From Desulfobacterales bacterium (lineage in GTDB: Bacteria; Desulfobacterota; DSM-4660; Desulfatiglandales; Desulfatiglandaceae), in the NCBI GenBank assembly GCA_022013615.1, contig JAKLQB010000634.1:1-27673 (forward strand): a stretch of 27,673 nt of DNA. The letters run 5' to 3'. The translations under genes and the position numbers were made by a program. Below, one piece after another: positions 24,902 to 27,673 of the stretch. The notes beneath the pieces were generated by a model. That model saw nothing but the letters and a program-made list of their open reading frames with translations. It was not told the DNA's origin and searched no databases. Numbering within the stretch: position 1 is the stretch's first letter; each line of letters starts with the position of its first letter.

Positions 24902-27016
24902 ATGATGGCCATAAGGATTGACAGGATCAAGGTGAACAGGGGCGGCCCCCTTGACAGTGATTTCGAGCTGGAGCCCGGAGATCTGAACCTGATTTACGGC
25001 CATAACGAGACTGGCAAGACATACATCGTGGAATCCGCGATCAGCCTTCTCTTCAGGACGGGCAGGAGAGCTCCCGTCAACTGGAACCTGCGGGAATGGG
25101 ACCTTGCCGGCAGAATCGTCGTCTCTGGCCTGGAGGATAACCCGGTATTCTTCACCAAAACGAGCAGCAGGCTCGAAGACTACTGGGAAGAAACCAGCAA
25201 AGGACTGCCACAGGACTTCTCCAGGCTGCTTGTGGTCCGCGCGGGGGAAACAAGCCTTTCAGGGGAGACTAATGGCGTCGGCAGAAGTATTCTCAAGGAC
25301 TACCTGTCTGGCGAAGGAATGCTGGATACCATAAGGGAAAGAATTTCCCAAACCATCCAGAGGGCTTCTGTTGAACACAAATCCATCCTGGGAGACAAAC
25401 GCGGCGAAATAAAGAATCACCTGGAAGCTCGAAGCAGGCTTGAACAGCTTGACAATCTCATAGAGGACGTCAACCGTGGCTACGCCACAGGGGCCATCCA
25501 CTCCCTGCGGAAGGACAAGGACCAGATAGAGGCAGAACTCGTAGAATTAGGGAAAGCAAAGCGCCACTATGCCGCACTACTCCACCGGGATCTCCAGACC
25601 ATAGGGTCCCGGTCCTCAGGGCTTCCAGGCGAAGAGAAGTGTGCCGAGATCGAGACACAGATCGGCGTCTACAACGAGAAGAAAGCCAACCGTGACAGCC
25701 TGGAAGAGGATTTGAAGCAACTAAAAGCAATCAGCAACGACTACTTGTGGATCGAACAAGCCCTGCAGAATTACCAGGAAATTATGAGCAAACAACAGAT
25801 AATCAGGCCTAGCCCTGTCTTCCTCATCCTTGCTGCCATCTCCTTCGCTGCTGCAGTAACCTCGGGATTCTTCGACCTGAAATGGGGGCTTGGTGTCGGC
25901 GCACTTGCCGCCCTTGTTTTTTCCTGGCTTCACCTTTCAGGCAGGTGGAAAGCTCACGAATCAGTTGCGGGGGACAGCGACGAGTTGGAAAAACTGAAAT
26001 CTGAGTTTCAGAACAGGTTCGGCAAGACTCTCACAGACAAAGCGGTTATCCAAAACCAACTGGAAGCGCTGAAAAGGGACCATTTCCGGGCCGAACAACT
26101 CCACGAAAACGTGGCCAAGTTGAACCAGGAGATGATCTCCGTCGAGGGAAGGATTGCAGGCGCACTCCAGGAATACACCAATCAAAGGTTCACCCCGGAC
26201 AACTGGCAAAAAGAGGTGGCGAGCCTCAGAGCCAGGCGGATTTCGCTCGAAAATCAAATACACGACATGGAGAATAAGATCGCTTCCCTTGACGTCCCAC
26301 TGGATCAGTACCTGGATAATGATCCCGGAATCACATGGGATTCCGACAGGGGCTCTTTTCTTGAAAAGGAAATAGAAGACATCCGGGACAAGATTGACGT
26401 TGAGATAAGGGAACTTGACTCCCTAAAATCCCGCGTCGCCCAGGAGACGAACGGGAACAGCACCGAGAACTGGGAAGACCTCCTGACAGCTCTCCATGAG
26501 AAAAGGGAAAGCGCGGCCAGAGAATACAGGGAAATAACGGCAGACGTCCTTGGAAAGATACAGGTCTACACTGCCTTGCAGGAGTTTCGCGAACAGGAGA
26601 CCGAAAGGATCAAAAACGGCCTCATGCAACAGCCTTTGACTGAACCCCTGTTAACCATCACGGGGCGCTACAACAGGATAGACCTTGACGACGATGATCT
26701 CATCCTCTCGGACCAGAACGACAATAGCTTCTCCCTTGCTAATATGAGCACAGGCGTAAGAGAACAGGTATTCCTCGCCTTAAGGCTTGGCTTCGCATCC
26801 ATTGGCATGAAAGGTGAAACAGCTTTTCTGATGCTGGATGACGCTTTCCAGCACTCCGACTGGATCCGCCGGAATAACCTGATCGACCAAACCCTCAGTC
26901 TGGTAAAGGCTGGCTGGCAGGTTTTCTACTTCACCATGGACGACCACATTAGGGACCTGTTCCTGAAAGCAGGAGAGAAAGTGGGGGATGGATTCACGAG
27001 CCTGGAACTGTGCTGA
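24902..27016 (+). CDS. Rad50/SbcC/YhaN-like ATPase with two membrane helices
   Basis: 704 residues. Walker A is GHNETGKT (33-40). The ABC-type signature region is NMSTGVREQVFLALRLG near 617-633, and Walker B is FLMLDDAFQ (642-650), where the catalytic residue follows LMLDD. Coiled-coil segments (about 150-300 and 355-560) flank two hydrophobic helices at about 304-322 and 326-346 (FLILAAISFAAAVTSGFF and GLGVGALAALVFSWL). This matches the YhaN type, in which the coiled-coil apex carries membrane helices instead of the zinc hook; no CxxC hook is present. It would tether the Mre11-like partner to the membrane. ATGs at 24902 and 24905 follow GAGGTG closely; either could be used. The function is probably DNA repair or foreign-DNA processing, unproven. 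Confidence 0.88.
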   Translation: MMAIRIDRIKVNRGGPLDSDFELEPGDLNLIYGHNETGKTYIVESAISLLFRTGRRAPVNWNLREWDLAGRIVVSGLEDNPVFFTKTSSRLEDYWEETSKGLPQDFSRLLVVRAGETSLSGETNGVGRSILKDYLSGEGMLDTIRERISQTIQRASVEHKSILGDKRGEIKNHLEARSRLEQLDNLIEDVNRGYATGAIHSLRKDKDQIEAELVELGKAKRHYAALLHRDLQTIGSRSSGLPGEEKCAEIETQIGVYNEKKANRDSLEEDLKQLKAISNDYLWIEQALQNYQEIMSKQQIIRPSPVFLILAAISFAAAVTSGFFDLKWGLGVGALAALVFSWLHLSGRWKAHESVAGDSDELEKLKSEFQNRFGKTLTDKAVIQNQLEALKRDHFRAEQLHENVAKLNQEMISVEGRIAGALQEYTNQRFTPDNWQKEVASLRARRISLENQIHDMENKIASLDVPLDQYLDNDPGITWDSDRGSFLEKEIEDIRDKIDVEIRELDSLKSRVAQETNGNSTENWEDLLTALHEKRESAAREYREITADVLGKIQVYTALQEFREQETERIKNGLMQQPLTEPLLTITGRYNRIDLDDDDLILSDQNDNSFSLANMSTGVREQVFLALRLGFASIGMKGETAFLMLDDAFQHSDWIRRNNLIDQTLSLVKAGWQVFYFTMDDHIRDLFLKAGEKVGDGFTSLELC

Positions 27017-27049
27017 TAGAAGCACGGACGTCAAGATAAAAACAATTTC

Positions 27050-27078
27050 TTGTCTGTTACCATCTGTTCTTCTATAAT
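27050..27078 (+). promoter_or_regulatory. Sigma-70-type promoter of the HAD gene, giving a near-leaderless mRNA
   Basis: TTGTCT (27050-27055; 4 of 6 match TTGACA), a 17-base spacer and an exact TATAAT (27073-27078). The ATG of the next gene is at 27086, only 8 bases after the -10, so transcription should begin at or just before the start codon; accordingly no ribosome site is present. Confidence 0.6.
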
Positions 27079-27085
27079 CAGAAAA

Positions 27086-27673
27086 ATGAAACCTCTTGAA
27101 CAGTTCCCTGAGCATTCCATAAGAAAAATCGATTATGTGCTCACAGATATAGATGACACGCTTACAATAAAGGGGCGTCTTCCTTCGGTTGTCTTTGTAG
27201 CAATGGAACGATTGCGCAAGGCGGATATACGTGTCATTCCCATTACGGGTCGGCCTGCCGGATGGTGTGATCATATTGCCCGCATGTGGCCTGTGGACGG
27301 TGTCGTGGGAGAAAATGGGGCGCTTTATTTCTGGTTTGATGAAGATGAACGAAAACTGAAAAAGCGATTCTTCGATCCTGAGGACGTCCGGGCTGATAAA
27401 CGGCAACGCCTCAAGCGCATCCGTGAAGAAATACTGGCATCGGTTCCGGGCTCCTTTGCTGCCAGCGACCAGCACTATCGGGAGACAGACCTGGCCATAG
27501 ACTATTGCGAGGATGTGCCACCTCTTGACCGAAGAGCGGTGGACCGGATATGTGAAATCTTCAAGAAATACAGTGCAACCTGTAAAGTCTCATCTATCCA
27601 TGTCAATGGATGGTTCGGCACTTATGACAAGCTCAAGATGACGAAAATCTTCGCGCAGGAACGATTGGGGCTA
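27086..27673 (+). CDS. HAD-superfamily phosphatase, 3' end outside the window
   Basis: 196 codons are open to the right edge. The HAD nucleophile motif is TDIDDTLT (20-27; Asp21, Asp23), and motif II is PITGRP; WPVDGVVGENGALYFW resembles the HAD type IIB (Cof/sucrose-phosphatase-like) pattern in which ENG follows the second motif. Such enzymes hydrolyse sugar phosphates, phosphomannose or phosphoglycolate. The lysine and later Asp motifs (KLKMTKIF and beyond) are near or past the edge. The start ATG at 27086 is chosen because the nucleophile motif begins 20 residues later and a promoter abuts it. The gene was only visible by direct reading because it runs off the window. It is probably independent of the preceding Mre11/Rad50-like pair. 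Confidence 0.8.
   Translation, partial: MKPLEQFPEHSIRKIDYVLTDIDDTLTIKGRLPSVVFVAMERLRKADIRVIPITGRPAGWCDHIARMWPVDGVVGENGALYFWFDEDERKLKKRFFDPEDVRADKRQRLKRIREEILASVPGSFAASDQHYRETDLAIDYCEDVPPLDRRAVDRICEIFKKYSATCKVSSIHVNGWFGTYDKLKMTKIFAQERLGL

Noticed and set aside
26780..27475. 231-residue - strand open frame across the ATPase end and the HAD start
   Set aside because: The + strand here has clear Walker B and HAD motifs; the antisense frame has no family features.

Overview
The window looks like a chromosomal piece of an anaerobic bacterium, most plausibly a sulfate-reducing or syntrophic Desulfobacterota. This is inferred from the soluble heterodisulfide-reductase-type genes (hdrCBA, mvhD, a GlpC/HdrD-like protein), a selenocysteine-encoding mvhD, anaerobic GlpA/GlpB and a mevalonate-kinase-like gene; no rRNA or other phylogenetic marker is present. 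No tRNA, CRISPR array, insertion sequence or phage gene was seen.

Layout. (1) 1-2497, + strand: the end of one GH57-type gene and a complete GH57 glucanotransferase/amylase, overlapping by four bases (alpha-glucan metabolism). (2) 11808 down to 2558, - strand: glpA-glpB, a 210-base gap, then hdrC-hdrB-hdrA-mvhD and a GlpC/HdrD-like gene. mvhD is split by an in-frame TGA at the position of a conserved cysteine, followed at once by a perfect 7-bp hairpin; it reads as a selenoprotein. (3) 11809-12239: divergent control region with an 89-bp inverted-repeat element and a cluster of GTGAAC half-sites. (4) 12240-13751, + strand: glycerol kinase. (5) 22291 down to 13799, - strand: LacI-type regulator, ugpB-ugpA-ugpE-ugpC (glycerol-3-phosphate/glycerophosphodiester ABC importer), a glycerophosphodiester phosphodiesterase, a DHH phosphoesterase and a mevalonate-kinase-like GHMP kinase. 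Two near-identical palindromes, one just after the ugpB promoter and one upstream of lacI, are probable operators. (6) 22655-27673, + strand: an AT-rich exported or anchored protein of unknown function, an Mre11/SbcD-like nuclease with a membrane-anchored Rad50/YhaN-like ATPase, and the start of a HAD phosphatase whose promoter predicts an almost leaderless mRNA.

How the genes work together. Glycerophosphodiesters or glycerol-3-phosphate (G3P) would enter through UgpBAEC; the phosphodiesterase releases G3P and GlpK makes G3P from glycerol. GlpAB oxidises G3P to dihydroxyacetone phosphate. The striking feature is what follows glpAB: a full HdrABC-MvhD flavin-dependent electron-transfer set precedes the GlpC-like subunit, with no hydrogenase or formate dehydrogenase nearby. 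The inference is that G3P electrons are routed through, or bifurcated/confurcated by, this Hdr complex. That coupling is the best candidate for an undescribed system here; it rests on gene order and domain content and has not been shown biochemically.
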